Shown here: positions 1 through 7,912 of the stretch, in pieces
Layout: each line of letters starts with the position of its first letter
How positions within the stretch are numbered: position 1 is the first letter of the stretch
Origin: Thermostichus sp047462415
Lineage (GTDB): Bacteria; Cyanobacteriota; Cyanobacteriia; Thermostichales; Thermostichaceae
Assembly: GCF_047462415.1 (NCBI RefSeq)
Contig: NZ_JANSJE010000005.1
Location: 1-64,000, forward strand
Direction: 5' to 3'
Length of the DNA stretch: 64,000 nt
Program-made: the position numbers and the translations under genes
The notes under the pieces: generated by a model
Told to the model about the DNA's origin: nothing
Seen by the model: only the letters and a program-made list of their open reading frames with translations
Database searches by the model: none

Positions 1-71
1 CACCCCCAGCCCCTCTCCCTGAGGGACATCCCTCACCCCCAGCCCCTCTCCCTGAAGGAGAGGGGAGTTAG
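1..71. repeat. Intergenic C-rich repeat, two partial units
   Basis: Two imperfect copies of a C-rich unit (core CCCCCAGCCCCTCTCCCTGA) lie in tandem at the window edge and the second runs into GAGAGGGGAGTTAG. The same core recurs near 29.2, 41.3 and 57.5 kb, on either strand and always between genes. The arms CCTCTCCCT and AGGGAGAGG can pair, so each unit could form a hairpin. The left limit is cut by the window. Its function is unknown. Confidence 0.75.
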
Positions 72-900
72 AGCGGCGCGTTCGCGACAGCGTTGCCTAG
101 CAATAGCGATGTAGAGAAACGTTGTGTTGCTACTTGAAGTGACTATAGAGGTTGAAAGTGAGAGTAATTTCTACAGAAAAAAGGAGAGAGGCTGTTAGGT
201 TTTCCTCCCTCCGATCTCTTCGTCGCGGTTAGCGTTAACGCCAGCTAGATTTTAACCGATTCTTCCCGCACGATTCAACTTTTTTCTCGATTTTTTCTCG
301 AATTTCTCTTTGACTCAACACATTTTTTTAAACAGCAACACAAGGTTTAGGACAGACAGTTTGCCCCAAAAAGTTAGCCCTTCCCCTTAGCTTGCAACGG
401 GTTTACAAAGACAACTGGCGCAGCGACTTTTGTATGTATTAGGTCTTGTCTTCCGGCCCTCAGCCGCTGTTATTGCCGCACACCGCCACCTCCGCAGCTC
501 GACCCACTCCAGCAGAAACTATCCCCTCATTAACTAGGACTGACTCTCATTAACCCAGAAGCTCGGCTAAAGCCGAAGAAGAGAGAAAGGGATCCCTGCC
601 AAAGGCAGGATGGCCAGTTCCACCGGCGCGGGATCCCTGTCACGTCCAAGACAAGAGAGGAAGACTGATGGATAGAACTCCACCACTCGACTGAGTAACA
701 GCATAACTCTATTGAGACTAAATTGCAATACATAGCCGACAAAATAGGAATAATTTGCATCAAGCCACGGGAGTCGGACAGAGGGGGCGGGGGCAATTGA
801 CAAAGATTGGCCGTTAAGTCTTCTCAGGAGGGCGGGCTTGCAGGCACAGGACAGCAACAGGTTCAAGTGTGGGGTAGTTTACTCTTGGTCCAACGGGGAT
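72..900. other. Gene-free stretch of about 830 bp
   Basis: No reading frame here resembles a known protein. The short open frames overlap one another on both strands and have low-complexity compositions. The first 400 bases are AT-rich with T and A runs. The part from about 560 on carries several GGGATCCC palindromes and a small hairpin (CGGCT/AGCCG near 565-577). It could hold the promoter of a gene to the left or a decayed gene. I see no specific signal that I would name. Confidence 0.5.
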
Positions 901-1446
901 CTAGCGACGATAGCCGAGTGGCCTGGAGCGAACCTGACGGCGTTTTTTGCGCCAGCGTTTCCAGTTGGAGACCATCCAATCGCTGAGGCTGTGGTTGGCC
1001 GATCCCAGCTCCAACCCCATCCCAATCCAAAACAGGATCTCGGCGTGAACTTGCAGCCATTGCCAGAGATCGCTGCGCCACACCCAAGGCTGCCACATCC
1101 ACCAGCCCAACCGGGATCCCAGCCAAGCCACCGGCAGGCCAACTCCGCCGGCCCATAGGCTCAAGTACAGCACCCGCAGGGCGGTGCCCACGATGGGCCC
1201 ATGCGACCAGAAGGAGCGATGCCGCATCCACTTGCGGTAGGGCAGCCAAATCCAGCGCAAGAACAGCCAGCGTTGGTACTGTCGAGAACAGGTGTCCAGA
1301 TCTCCAGAAAACATCAGGCCACTGAACAGATAGGCGGATCCCACAGCCAGAGCAACGGTGGTGCTATTCCCCAACAAACCGGCGGCCAAGGTGATGCCGG
1401 GGGCCGTCCAGAGGGTGATGCGATCGTGGGTGGATCCCAGCGGCAT
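901..1446 (-). CDS. DUF2227 family putative metal-binding membrane protein
   Basis: This 181-residue protein matches the cyanobacterial DUF2227 family, often annotated as putative metal-binding protein. The N-terminus has HDRITLWTAP, where His and Asp are typical of the family. A conserved central part follows with GLMFSGDLD, then paired Trp/Arg and HRSFWSHG, giving further candidate His ligands. Hydrophobic stretches around residues 15-45 and 85-125 suggest membrane segments. The start is an ATG with no clear ribosome binding site. It lies alone, and the DNA upstream holds a decayed transposase fragment. The metal and biological role are not known. The family assignment rests on motif recall; the metal-binding function is inherited annotation only. 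Confidence 0.75.
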   Translation of the reverse strand: MPLGSTHDRITLWTAPGITLAAGLLGNSTTVALAVGSAYLFSGLMFSGDLDTCSRQYQRWLFLRWIWLPYRKWMRHRSFWSHGPIVGTALRVLYLSLWAGGVGLPVAWLGSRLGWWMWQPWVWRSDLWQWLQVHAEILFWIGMGLELGSANHSLSDWMVSNWKRWRKKRRQVRSRPLGYRR

Positions 1447-1590
1447 AAGGCCAGAGCAACGGTACCCGACTGGCGCTCAGTCTACCCGCCAGCGGAGGAA
1501 AAAGCCTGACCTAGCTTCAGCTAGAAACCGCAGGAGGCCCGCCCTGTAGGGTCAGGGTCGGGAGGAATGCGGACGACGTATGATTGCAAC

Positions 1591-1686
1591 ATGACCCAAG
1601 TCCTGACTATCTCCTGCAAGCTCAAGGTGTCTGCTTCGCAAGCCGTGAAGCTAGAGGCAACCTTGTCGGCTTTGCGGAGCGCTTAA
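1591..1686 (+). pseudogene. Decayed IS200/IS605-type TnpB fragment (N-terminus only)
   Basis: A 31-codon frame begins MTQVLTISCKLKVSASQA and stops at TAA. It looks like the first residues of TnpB/OrfB-type proteins of IS200/IS605 elements, which start with this kind of beta strand before the helix-turn-helix. The rest of the gene is gone. The following bases up to about 1740 (including GAGTCGGGTAGTTTACAG) resemble right-end sequence of such elements, so this may be an internally deleted element with both ends kept. The 305 bp between the DUF2227 and panE-like genes hold nothing else recognisable. Exact ends cannot be set by eye. Confidence 0.55.
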
Positions 1687-1751
1687 GCCCAGTCCGTACC
1701 GCTGAGCGGTCGGAGTCGGGTAGTTTACAGGCGCCGCTGATCTTGAAAAAC

Positions 1752-2723
1752 TCAAGCCTGCTGAGCGACAGGGATCCCTCGATTCAGGCGATCCAACACC
1801 TGCAACTGCCGGTGGAGCATTTCCACCCGCGGCAAGTGGATCCCGGCTTGTCGGGCATAGCGCAGTGGGTTGCCAAAGATTGCCTGCAGTTCCAGAGGAC
1901 GTTTGCGCTCGTAGTCGATCTTCATGCTGGTGCGGTAGGGAGCCATCTTCTCGGTGTTGGTGAGCATTTCTGGGATCAGGGAATCGGGAAGCAGGCGATC
2001 ACAGGCCGCCGCTCCCTGGATCACCTCCTGCATCAGCGTTTCCGCCAAAGCACGAGCCTCAGGGTCGCGGATCATCTGCTGCGTGTCGGCGTTGAACACC
2101 ACCGAGAGGCCGTTGAAGGGAATGTTCCAGACCAACTTTTGCCAGCGGGCCAACATCAGATCCGGAGAGAGTGTGGTGGGGATCCCTGCCCGTTGAAAAT
2201 CGGCTTGAACTTGTTGAAGACGGGGCGTGATCCCTTGGGGGGCATAGTTAGGGCCGTATTCTGCCAGCAGCACCGACCCATAGTCCAGATGATGAATGTG
2301 GCCGGGGCCAACCTTGTTGGAGCTGATGAAACACAGGCCCCCCATGACCCGTTCAGGGCCGACGCACTCGGCAACCTCCGGCTCCGCCCCCAGCCCATTT
2401 TGCAGCACGATCACCACGCCATTCTCGGCCAACACGGGCGGGAGCAACTGCGGCAGCAGGTGATTTTGGGTGGCTTTCAAAGCCACGATCACCCCTTCGC
2501 AAGGGGGCATGTCCTCTACTGCTGCGTAGGCATTCACCTGCGGCAAATGAAAATCCCCCCAGCAGGACTGCACCCACAAGCCGTTTTGGCGAACATAGTC
2601 ATAGTCGCTGTGCAGCAGAAAATGCACCGCAAAGCCTGCCTGTTGCAATTTCGCCCCATAAAATCCCCCCAGGGCGCCCGTGCCCAAAACAGCGTAACGG
2701 CGGGTCTCCGGCAACCAAGACAT
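1752..2723 (-). CDS. panE: Putative 2-dehydropantoate 2-reductase
   Basis: The 323-residue product fits the PanE/ApbA ketopantoate reductase family, which makes pantoate for coenzyme A using NADPH. A Rossmann motif GTGALGGFYGAKL lies near the N-terminus. The C-terminal domain has KLVWNIPFN, whose Lys and Asn match the catalytic/substrate positions of the family. The ATG chosen starts MSWLPETRRYAVLG; an upstream TTG in frame (2762) would add 13 unlikely residues. It is followed at its 3' side by the IS remnant and preceded by pyrR on the same strand, 47 bp away. Many cyanobacteria have several members of this family, so true ketopantoate activity is likely but not certain. Confidence 0.8.
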   Translation of the reverse strand: MSWLPETRRYAVLGTGALGGFYGAKLQQAGFAVHFLLHSDYDYVRQNGLWVQSCWGDFHLPQVNAYAAVEDMPPCEGVIVALKATQNHLLPQLLPPVLAENGVVIVLQNGLGAEPEVAECVGPERVMGGLCFISSNKVGPGHIHHLDYGSVLLAEYGPNYAPQGITPRLQQVQADFQRAGIPTTLSPDLMLARWQKLVWNIPFNGLSVVFNADTQQMIRDPEARALAETLMQEVIQGAAACDRLLPDSLIPEMLTNTEKMAPYRTSMKIDYERKRPLELQAIFGNPLRYARQAGIHLPRVEMLHRQLQVLDRLNRGIPVAQQA

Positions 2724-2770
2724 AGCGGTGAGTTGCGGCAGATCATCCCCAAAATACCCCAAGCACCAGC

Positions 2771-3319
2771 TTAGGGATCGCTCTTTGCTGTTTGGTCTAT
2801 CAACAACACCCGCTCTTCTGCATCGGTTTCCCGCAGATGAACCCTCACCCTTTGCTCAGGTTCCGTGGGAAGCTGGTAACCGCAGTAATCCGGTTGGATG
2901 GGGAACTGGCGGTGACCACGGTCGATCAGCACGGCCAAGCGCACCCGTTCCGGTCGCCCAAAGTGATGCAGGGCTTCCAGAGCCGCGCGGACGGTGCGAC
3001 CCCGAAAGATAACATCGTCCACCAGCACCACCTCCTGGCCAGTCAGATCCCGGGGCATCTCGCTGCGATCGGGGGTGCGCAGCCCGCCGGCGCCCAGGTC
3101 GTCTCGGAAAAAGGTAATGTCCAGCTCCCCGACCTGGGGCGGGATCCCCAGTCGAGCGGCAATCCGATCCCGCAGGCGGTAGGCCAAGGGGACTCCGCGA
3201 GTGCGAATGCCGATCAGAGTGAGCTTCTGGGGGTGGGGGTGATCCCTGGCGATCGCTGCTGCCAGGCTCTCGATCAGCCTGGCCACCTGCTGCGCATCAA
3301 AGACTTCGATCGTAGACAT
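2771..3319 (-). CDS. pyrR: PyrR: pyrimidine attenuation regulator / uracil phosphoribosyltransferase
   Basis: The 182-residue protein belongs to the type I phosphoribosyltransferases. The PRPP-binding loop is VVLVDDVIFRGRTVRAALEAL, preceded by an N-terminal GIRTRGVPLAYRL. This combination is characteristic of PyrR, which binds UMP and pyr-operon leader RNA in other bacteria and has weak UPRTase activity. The start is the ATG that gives MSTIEVFDAQQ; a longer open frame reaches into a transposase remnant and is not believable. There is no pyrimidine gene beside it, so it may act in trans or only as an enzyme here. The decayed transposase fragment ends only about 40 bp upstream, so its promoter region may have been altered by that insertion. 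Confidence 0.88.
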   Translation of the reverse strand: MSTIEVFDAQQVARLIESLAAAIARDHPHPQKLTLIGIRTRGVPLAYRLRDRIAARLGIPPQVGELDITFFRDDLGAGGLRTPDRSEMPRDLTGQEVVLVDDVIFRGRTVRAALEALHHFGRPERVRLAVLIDRGHRQFPIQPDYCGYQLPTEPEQRVRVHLRETDAEERVLLIDQTAKSDP

Positions 3320-3359
3320 GGATCCCGGTCGCTCCCTCACCGATCGCAGATCTGGTCTG

Positions 3360-3497
3360 TAGAAGGCTCTGACGCGAAGCAACCCAGTCTTTGAGTTCGC
3401 GCAAAGCGTAGTGATACCCGCCTCTGCATGTTGCAAGCCACTCCAGCAGTTGGGCTTGCTGTGTGGCATCTGGGCAGATTCGGTAGGTGTAGTGCAT
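3360..3497 (-). pseudogene. Decayed IS200/IS605-type TnpB fragment (helix-turn-helix part)
   Basis: About 46 codons starting at an ATG read MHYTYRICPDATQQAQLLEW and continue with CRGGYHYALRELKDWVASRQ. This is the N-terminal helix-turn-helix region of TnpB/OrfB proteins of the IS1341 type. Similarity stops near 3360, and the same frame then reads antisense through the pyrR start. All catalytic parts are missing, so it is a remnant. The typical subterminal hairpins of such an element lie just upstream. Confidence 0.7.
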
Positions 3498-3543
3498 GGT
3501 CAATATGGGGTCGTTTTACCACAACCGGAGTGGGGTGGTAAAT

Positions 3544-3639
3544 GCTTGCTTCGGGGGCATTGAAAGCAAGCAGCGAGACTCCATGTATCCCGGCGCTGTA
3601 GTTTGCTTCCCGCAGGGTTGCTACGCATACAGCGCGGGA
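3544..3639. repeat. Two inverted repeats, probable end structures of the IS remnant
   Basis: An 8-bp perfect stem GCTTGCTT/AAGCAAGC (3544-3551 with 3564-3571) is followed by a longer imperfect pair TCCCGGCGCTGTA/TACAGCGCGGGA (3588-3600 with 3628-3639). They lie directly upstream of the TnpB fragment on its 5' side. IS200/IS605 transposases recognise subterminal hairpins rather than terminal inverted repeats, so these fit a left end. Nothing else is seen in this 200-bp gap. Confidence 0.5.
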
Positions 3640-3701
3640 CTTATGTTCTCGCGCTCTTGGCAGTTAAGATCAAGGGCTAGGCCGCAGCAGAGGAGCTGTC
3701 C

Positions 3702-4187
3702 ATGCAAGTGGAGTTTCGCGAGTGCGATCCGGGAAATCTCTGGATCTGGTTTGAGTTTGCCGAGCCGCCGGTCGAAGCTGAGCTGGAGTACCTCAACGAG
3801 GTGCTGGAATCGTGGTATGTGCTGGGCAAGTTGGGAGGATTCAACGCCGAGCGCCTGGTGGCCCAAGAGGCGGAGGTGGATCTGAGCTATTTGGAGTACC
3901 CCAGCGACTCGGATCCTCTGCCCTCTCTAATGCACAACATGGGATCCCTAGAGGAAAAGGACAACTGGGCCCGCTGCTGGTTTGATCTGGGCACTGCCGA
4001 TGCCTTGGCGCTGGACGTGTTGATCAACGCCTTGCGCACCCTTAGCCTCGAGTACATCCACCTCAGCCGCGTCATTATCGGCGGGCAAAACGAGGACTGG
4101 CCGACAGCGGATCCCGAGGAGGCGGATGACTACGATTTAAACGGCTATGTGCGGGATCATGTGGGGGAAGCAGGAGAGCTGGAATAG
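3702..4187 (+). CDS. DUF3531 family protein
   Basis: The 161-residue protein matches DUF3531, a family found in cyanobacteria and chloroplasts with no established biochemical role. The start MQVEFRECDPGNLWIWFEF is the family hallmark. The protein is acidic, without membrane segments or a signal peptide, so it is probably cytoplasmic. The ATG is preceded by GAGGAG at good spacing, which fixes the start. It converges with the sulfatase-like gene, whose stop is only 3 bp away. Confidence 0.8.
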   Translation: MQVEFRECDPGNLWIWFEFAEPPVEAELEYLNEVLESWYVLGKLGGFNAERLVAQEAEVDLSYLEYPSDSDPLPSLMHNMGSLEEKDNWARCWFDLGTADALALDVLINALRTLSLEYIHLSRVIIGGQNEDWPTADPEEADDYDLNGYVRDHVGEAGELE

Positions 4188-4190
4188 CCT

Positions 4191-5855
4191 CTACTCCAGG
4201 TAGCCCAGCTCTTGCATCTGCCGTACCAAGTCTGCATCGCTTTCCACATTTACCTTGCGAGGAGCCGTGCTGGGCCGGCGCGACTCTGCCCAGTCCAGCC
4301 ACTGCCTCAAGGCTTGCCGCAGGCGGGTCAGCCAAGTTTGGGGGGAAAGGGAAGGGCTACCAGGCTCAGAAGGGATCCCGGCCAAGAGCAGATCCCGCAG
4401 TTCCGCCGGATCCTGCTCCAGGTTGTAGAGGCTGGGGCGATCTCCGGTTTGGATCAGCTTGGTCACCCCTTCGTAGAGGGCTCGGCGGGTGTCGTAACAG
4501 GCGCGCGCCTGCAGCAGGCTGTCGTTGCGGTTTTCCATGGCCCGCAGGAGAAGGTGGGGCGGGAAGGCCTCGCTGAGCACCACCCCCTGCTCCGGATCCT
4601 CACCGGCCAGGGTGCGGGTCAGGCTGAGGCGGGCGATCTCGCGGCGAAGCTTGAGGCTGATACGGGGGGCGCCGTTGGCTAGAGAAAGGCTGGGGCGGAA
4701 GCCGGCAGCTTCCAAGAGAGTATGAAAGAGGCGGCGGGTGGAAACGGGGGTGGTCACGCGCTTTCCTGCCGGAAAATAGCCGGGGTAATGCAGGATCAGG
4801 GGGACGCGGATTAGCTCTTCGTAAACCACAAAAGCATGGCCGACGAAGTCGTGCTCCCCCAAGCCTTCGCCGTGATCCGCGACGATAGCCACCAGAGTGT
4901 TCTGCTCCAGGCCGGTGTGGCGCAGGGTGGCGAAGACGGATCCCAGCAGGTGATCCTGGTAGGCCACCTCGGCATCGTAGATGTCCCTGAGCACCTGCGC
5001 TTGCAGGGGAGAAAGCGGCTGCGGCAGGGGCGCCATCCAGCGGTAGGGCTGGGCGTTGTACTGGCGCAAAAAGTCGCGCGCCTCGCGGTTGGTCTTGAAG
5101 TAGGGGGCGTATTTCTGCACAAAGGGCTCCGGCGGCCAGTAGGGCAGGTGGGGCTCCATCAGGTTGACGAAGCAAAAGAAAGGCGGTGCTCCGGCAGGGC
5201 AGCGGGCTATCTGCTGCAGGTAGCGGTTCAGGTCGGCGATGGAGGCAGCCGTGTTGCCCTTAAAGTTCATCAGGCGGGTCCAGAGGGAGGCAAACCAGGG
5301 GTGCAGCGCCAACTGAAAAAGGGTGTCGGAGCGGGCAAAGGCATTTTGCACCGGGTAGGAGAGACGGCGCCAAAACTGGGTGTAGGCGGCCAGCCAGCGG
5401 TTGAGGGGAGCCGGCAGAGGGTTGCCTTCGGGAGGGCGGGTGGGTAGGGCCCCGCCGTAGTTGTAGAAGGTGTCGAAGCCGCGCCGCAGGCCGTTTTTCA
5501 GGATCCCGATCAGGGGGTTGTTGCAAAAGCCCACGGTGGTGTAGCCGCCCAGCTTCAACAGCTCCGCCAGGGTGGGTAGAGCAGGGCTCAGCTCCAGGTC
5601 TGCCTGAACGGTTTGGTGGGTGCTGGGGTATTCCCCCGTAAACAGGGAGGCGTGGGAGGGGATCGTCCACTGGGCGGGGGCGATGGCCCGCTCGAAGAGG
5701 GTGGACTCAGCGGCCAGCCGATCCAGGTTGGGGCTGGTGGGCACCTGGCGGGCCCGCTCTTCCTCTGACCAGTAGCAGGAAAGGCGATCCGCCCGCTGGG
5801 TATCCAGCACGATCAACAGAATGTTGGGGCGTTCCCCCCAGGCGGCCTCTGCCAT
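4191..5855 (-). CDS. Sulfatase-fold (alkaline phosphatase superfamily) protein with Thr nucleophile
   Basis: This 554-residue protein has the sulfatase-fold signatures: an N-terminal metal motif LLIVLDTQRADRLSCY (about residues 13-28), a later ADHGEGLGEHDFVGHAF, and IRVPLILHYPG. At the catalytic site, where sulfatases have Cys or Ser in C/S-x-P-x-R, it reads WTIPSHASLFTGEYP with Thr64 and His68. Without the Cys or Ser, formylglycine cannot form, so classical sulfatase activity is unlikely. Thr is the nucleophile in phosphoglycerol and phosphoethanolamine transferases of the same fold, but those have several N-terminal membrane helices that are absent here. The ATG at 5855 has GAGGAG upstream. 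There is no signal peptide, suggesting a cytoplasmic enzyme, perhaps a phosphodiesterase or phosphotransferase; the substrate is unknown. Confidence 0.75.
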   Translation of the reverse strand: MAEAAWGERPNILLIVLDTQRADRLSCYWSEEERARQVPTSPNLDRLAAESTLFERAIAPAQWTIPSHASLFTGEYPSTHQTVQADLELSPALPTLAELLKLGGYTTVGFCNNPLIGILKNGLRRGFDTFYNYGGALPTRPPEGNPLPAPLNRWLAAYTQFWRRLSYPVQNAFARSDTLFQLALHPWFASLWTRLMNFKGNTAASIADLNRYLQQIARCPAGAPPFFCFVNLMEPHLPYWPPEPFVQKYAPYFKTNREARDFLRQYNAQPYRWMAPLPQPLSPLQAQVLRDIYDAEVAYQDHLLGSVFATLRHTGLEQNTLVAIVADHGEGLGEHDFVGHAFVVYEELIRVPLILHYPGYFPAGKRVTTPVSTRRLFHTLLEAAGFRPSLSLANGAPRISLKLRREIARLSLTRTLAGEDPEQGVVLSEAFPPHLLLRAMENRNDSLLQARACYDTRRALYEGVTKLIQTGDRPSLYNLEQDPAELRDLLLAGIPSEPGSPSLSPQTWLTRLRQALRQWLDWAESRRPSTAPRKVNVESDADLVRQMQELGYLE

Positions 5856-5937
5856 TGCTGAACTCCTCACCACAACCCACCCAGCACGGTTCTTAAACTA
5901 TCTTGACATGCTCTTGTTGGCCCTTTGTCGCCGGCTC

Positions 5938-6939
5938 CTAGGGCAAAGTGAGCCGGGTTTGGCTGTTGCCTTGGATCCGGGCGGTGTTGGCCTGCCAATC
6001 CAGGATCCCTTGGTCACCGCTCACAGTCAGGGCTTGTCCAGGTTGGCGGTAGCGCACATTGCCCAGGGCTTGCAGTTGGGTGGAGCCGATGCGCCAGCGG
6101 ATCTCTTGGGCTTCCAGCTCTTGGCCGGTCTGCAGGGATCCCGTTCCGCCAACGGGAACGGCTTTGGCTTTCACGTTGCCCAGCAGGCGCAGCTCGGTCA
6201 GGGGCAGCGGGGCCCGCAATTGCTCGCCGCTGAGGCGCACCGTTTGCTGGGGGGCATCCACCTCGACTGCTCCCAACGCCTGCACCTCGCCGGCACCAAA
6301 GTTCCAGAGCAAGCGGCTGGCGGTCAGCTCCAGCTCCGGATCGCGATACTTGGCCCGCACCGGTTGGCTTGGATCCCAATTCTCCAGTTGCATCTGGGCC
6401 TGGCCAAAGTCGATGCGCAAACGATCCCCCCACAGGGATCCCTGGCCGTCCAACAGCTCCACCTGTACCTGGCCCTCGGCTTCGAGGAGGCGCTGTTCCG
6501 GCAGCCACTGCAGCCGCTCTGCCTGCAGGTGCAGGTTATCCCGCTCCGATTCCACCGCCACTTGGCCCGTCAATTCCAGCCGCCGCTCGTCTGGGTACAC
6601 AGATCCTCGCTCGGCACGGGTGCGGATGGCGCGGTTGTCTGCGTCGAAAAACTCTCCCTCGATAGACTGCAAATGGGCGGATCCCAACTGTACGGGAGTG
6701 GAGCCGTTTTCTGGGGGGGACTCGTATTCGGCCAGGCGCGCCCGCAAGCGCCAGAGCAGGCCACCGTCAGGTTTGGCCTGGGTGAGAGTGATGTTTTCGT
6801 AGATTAACTGGGGGGTGGAGATAGGCTCGCGCGGGACACCTGGATCCCTGCTTGGAGGTGGCTCCGGCCCACCACAGGCAGCGCTCAGCAGGGCCAAAAC
6901 CACTAGCCAACCTGGGATCCGGGAAGAGTTGGGCTGCAT
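5938..6939 (-). CDS. lptC: LptC/OstA-type lipopolysaccharide transport protein (lipoprotein)
   Basis: The 333-residue product begins with a basic-hydrophobic signal segment ending LALLSAACGG, a plausible lipobox with the modified Cys near residue 21. The mature part is made of repeated beta strands such as LQSIEGEFFDADNRAIRT and GQVAVESERDNLHLQAERL. This beta-jellyroll repetition is that of LptC and the related LptA/OstA domains, which pass lipopolysaccharide across the periplasm. Cyanobacterial LptC proteins are longer than the approximately 190-residue E. coli form, as here. The ATG start gives MQPNSSRIPGWLVV; a longer frame would place the signal peptide internally. It diverges from the branched-chain amino acid permease genes. 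No other lpt gene is in the window. Confidence 0.8.
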   Translation of the reverse strand: MQPNSSRIPGWLVVLALLSAACGGPEPPPSRDPGVPREPISTPQLIYENITLTQAKPDGGLLWRLRARLAEYESPPENGSTPVQLGSAHLQSIEGEFFDADNRAIRTRAERGSVYPDERRLELTGQVAVESERDNLHLQAERLQWLPEQRLLEAEGQVQVELLDGQGSLWGDRLRIDFGQAQMQLENWDPSQPVRAKYRDPELELTASRLLWNFGAGEVQALGAVEVDAPQQTVRLSGEQLRAPLPLTELRLLGNVKAKAVPVGGTGSLQTGQELEAQEIRWRIGSTQLQALGNVRYRQPGQALTVSGDQGILDWQANTARIQGNSQTRLTLP

Positions 6940-7054
6940 GGATCTCTCTTGCGCGCTTTCTCCTACCCTAGCTCTACCCTGCCGCTGGGCCGGATGGGAT
7001 CCCGCTCTCGGCAAACCCGTGGCATCATCAGGGCAGAGTATTGCGGGGGCAAGG

Positions 7055-7912
7055 GTGGCCCAACTGTTGCAGCTTTTTATCTATGGCCTCGTCCTGGGCA
7101 GCATCTACGCCCTAGGGGCGATCGGGGTGTCGCTGACGTTCGGCATTTTGCGTTTTGCCAACTTTGCCCACGGGGATCTGATGACCTTGGGGGCCTATTT
7201 TGCTCTGACGTTTGTCGGGTTGGGTTGGCCGATTGGGGTGAGCTGGATCCCGGCGGCCTTGGCGACGGCACTTTGCGCGGTGGGGATCGACCAACTGATC
7301 TATCGCCGCCTGCGCCGGGAAGCACCGGTGATTTTGCTCATTTCTTCTTTTGGCACGGCCCTGATCTTGCGCAGCTTGGTGCAGATCGTTTGGGGGCCCA
7401 ACAACCAGGTGTACCGCAGCGGCATCCAGTTGCCCTGGCAGTTGGGGGGGCTGCGCATCAAGCCGGATTGGGTGGTGATTCTGGTGGGAACGGCCTTGCT
7501 GGTGGTGGCTCTGCACCTGTTTTTGCAGCGCACGCGGGTAGGCAAAGCGATGCGGGCCATGGCCGACAATTTTGACTTGGCCAAGGTGACCGGCATTGAG
7601 ACGGAGCGGATCATCCTCTGGACTTGGGCCATCGGCGCTGCCTTGGCCTGTGTGGCGGGCATCTTCCTGGGCCTGGATACGCGGCTGCACCCCACCATGG
7701 GCTGGCGGCTGTTGTTGCCCGTTTTTGCGGCAGCCATTCTCGGCGGCATTGGCCGTCCCTATGGAGCCATTGCTGGGGGGCTGGTAATTGGCCTGGCGGA
7801 GGAGTTCTCGACTTTAGCGATCAATCCGGCCTACAAAACAGGGGTAGCCTTCGCCATTTTGGTGCTGATGCTGATCTTCCGGCCCACAGGGCTATTGGGG
7901 GGGCGGGCCTGA
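7055..7912 (+). CDS. livH: LivH-type branched-chain/neutral amino acid ABC transporter permease
   Basis: This 285-residue integral membrane protein matches LivH permeases. The N-terminus LQLFIYGLVLGSIYALGAIG and the motif RFANFAHGDLMTLGAY are typical, followed by about eight hydrophobic segments and a C-terminal LILIFRPTGLLG-like end. The GTG at 7055 is chosen because it follows a G-rich Shine-Dalgarno-like stretch and gives a family-length protein; the frame is open further upstream but over the lptC start region. The stop overlaps the livM start as TGATG, so the two are translationally coupled. Binding protein and ATPases (LivK/F/G or NatA/B/E type) are not nearby. A urea-type UrtB is an alternative, but no urt genes accompany it. 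Confidence 0.85.
   Translation: MAQLLQLFIYGLVLGSIYALGAIGVSLTFGILRFANFAHGDLMTLGAYFALTFVGLGWPIGVSWIPAALATALCAVGIDQLIYRRLRREAPVILLISSFGTALILRSLVQIVWGPNNQVYRSGIQLPWQLGGLRIKPDWVVILVGTALLVVALHLFLQRTRVGKAMRAMADNFDLAKVTGIETERIILWTWAIGAALACVAGIFLGLDTRLHPTMGWRLLLPVFAAAILGGIGRPYGAIAGGLVIGLAEEFSTLAINPAYKTGVAFAILVLMLIFRPTGLLGGRA

Noticed and set aside
1584..2774. Open frame of 396 codons on the plus strand
   Set aside because: It is antisense to the panE-like gene and has no family resemblance; GC-rich coding DNA leaves long open frames in other frames.
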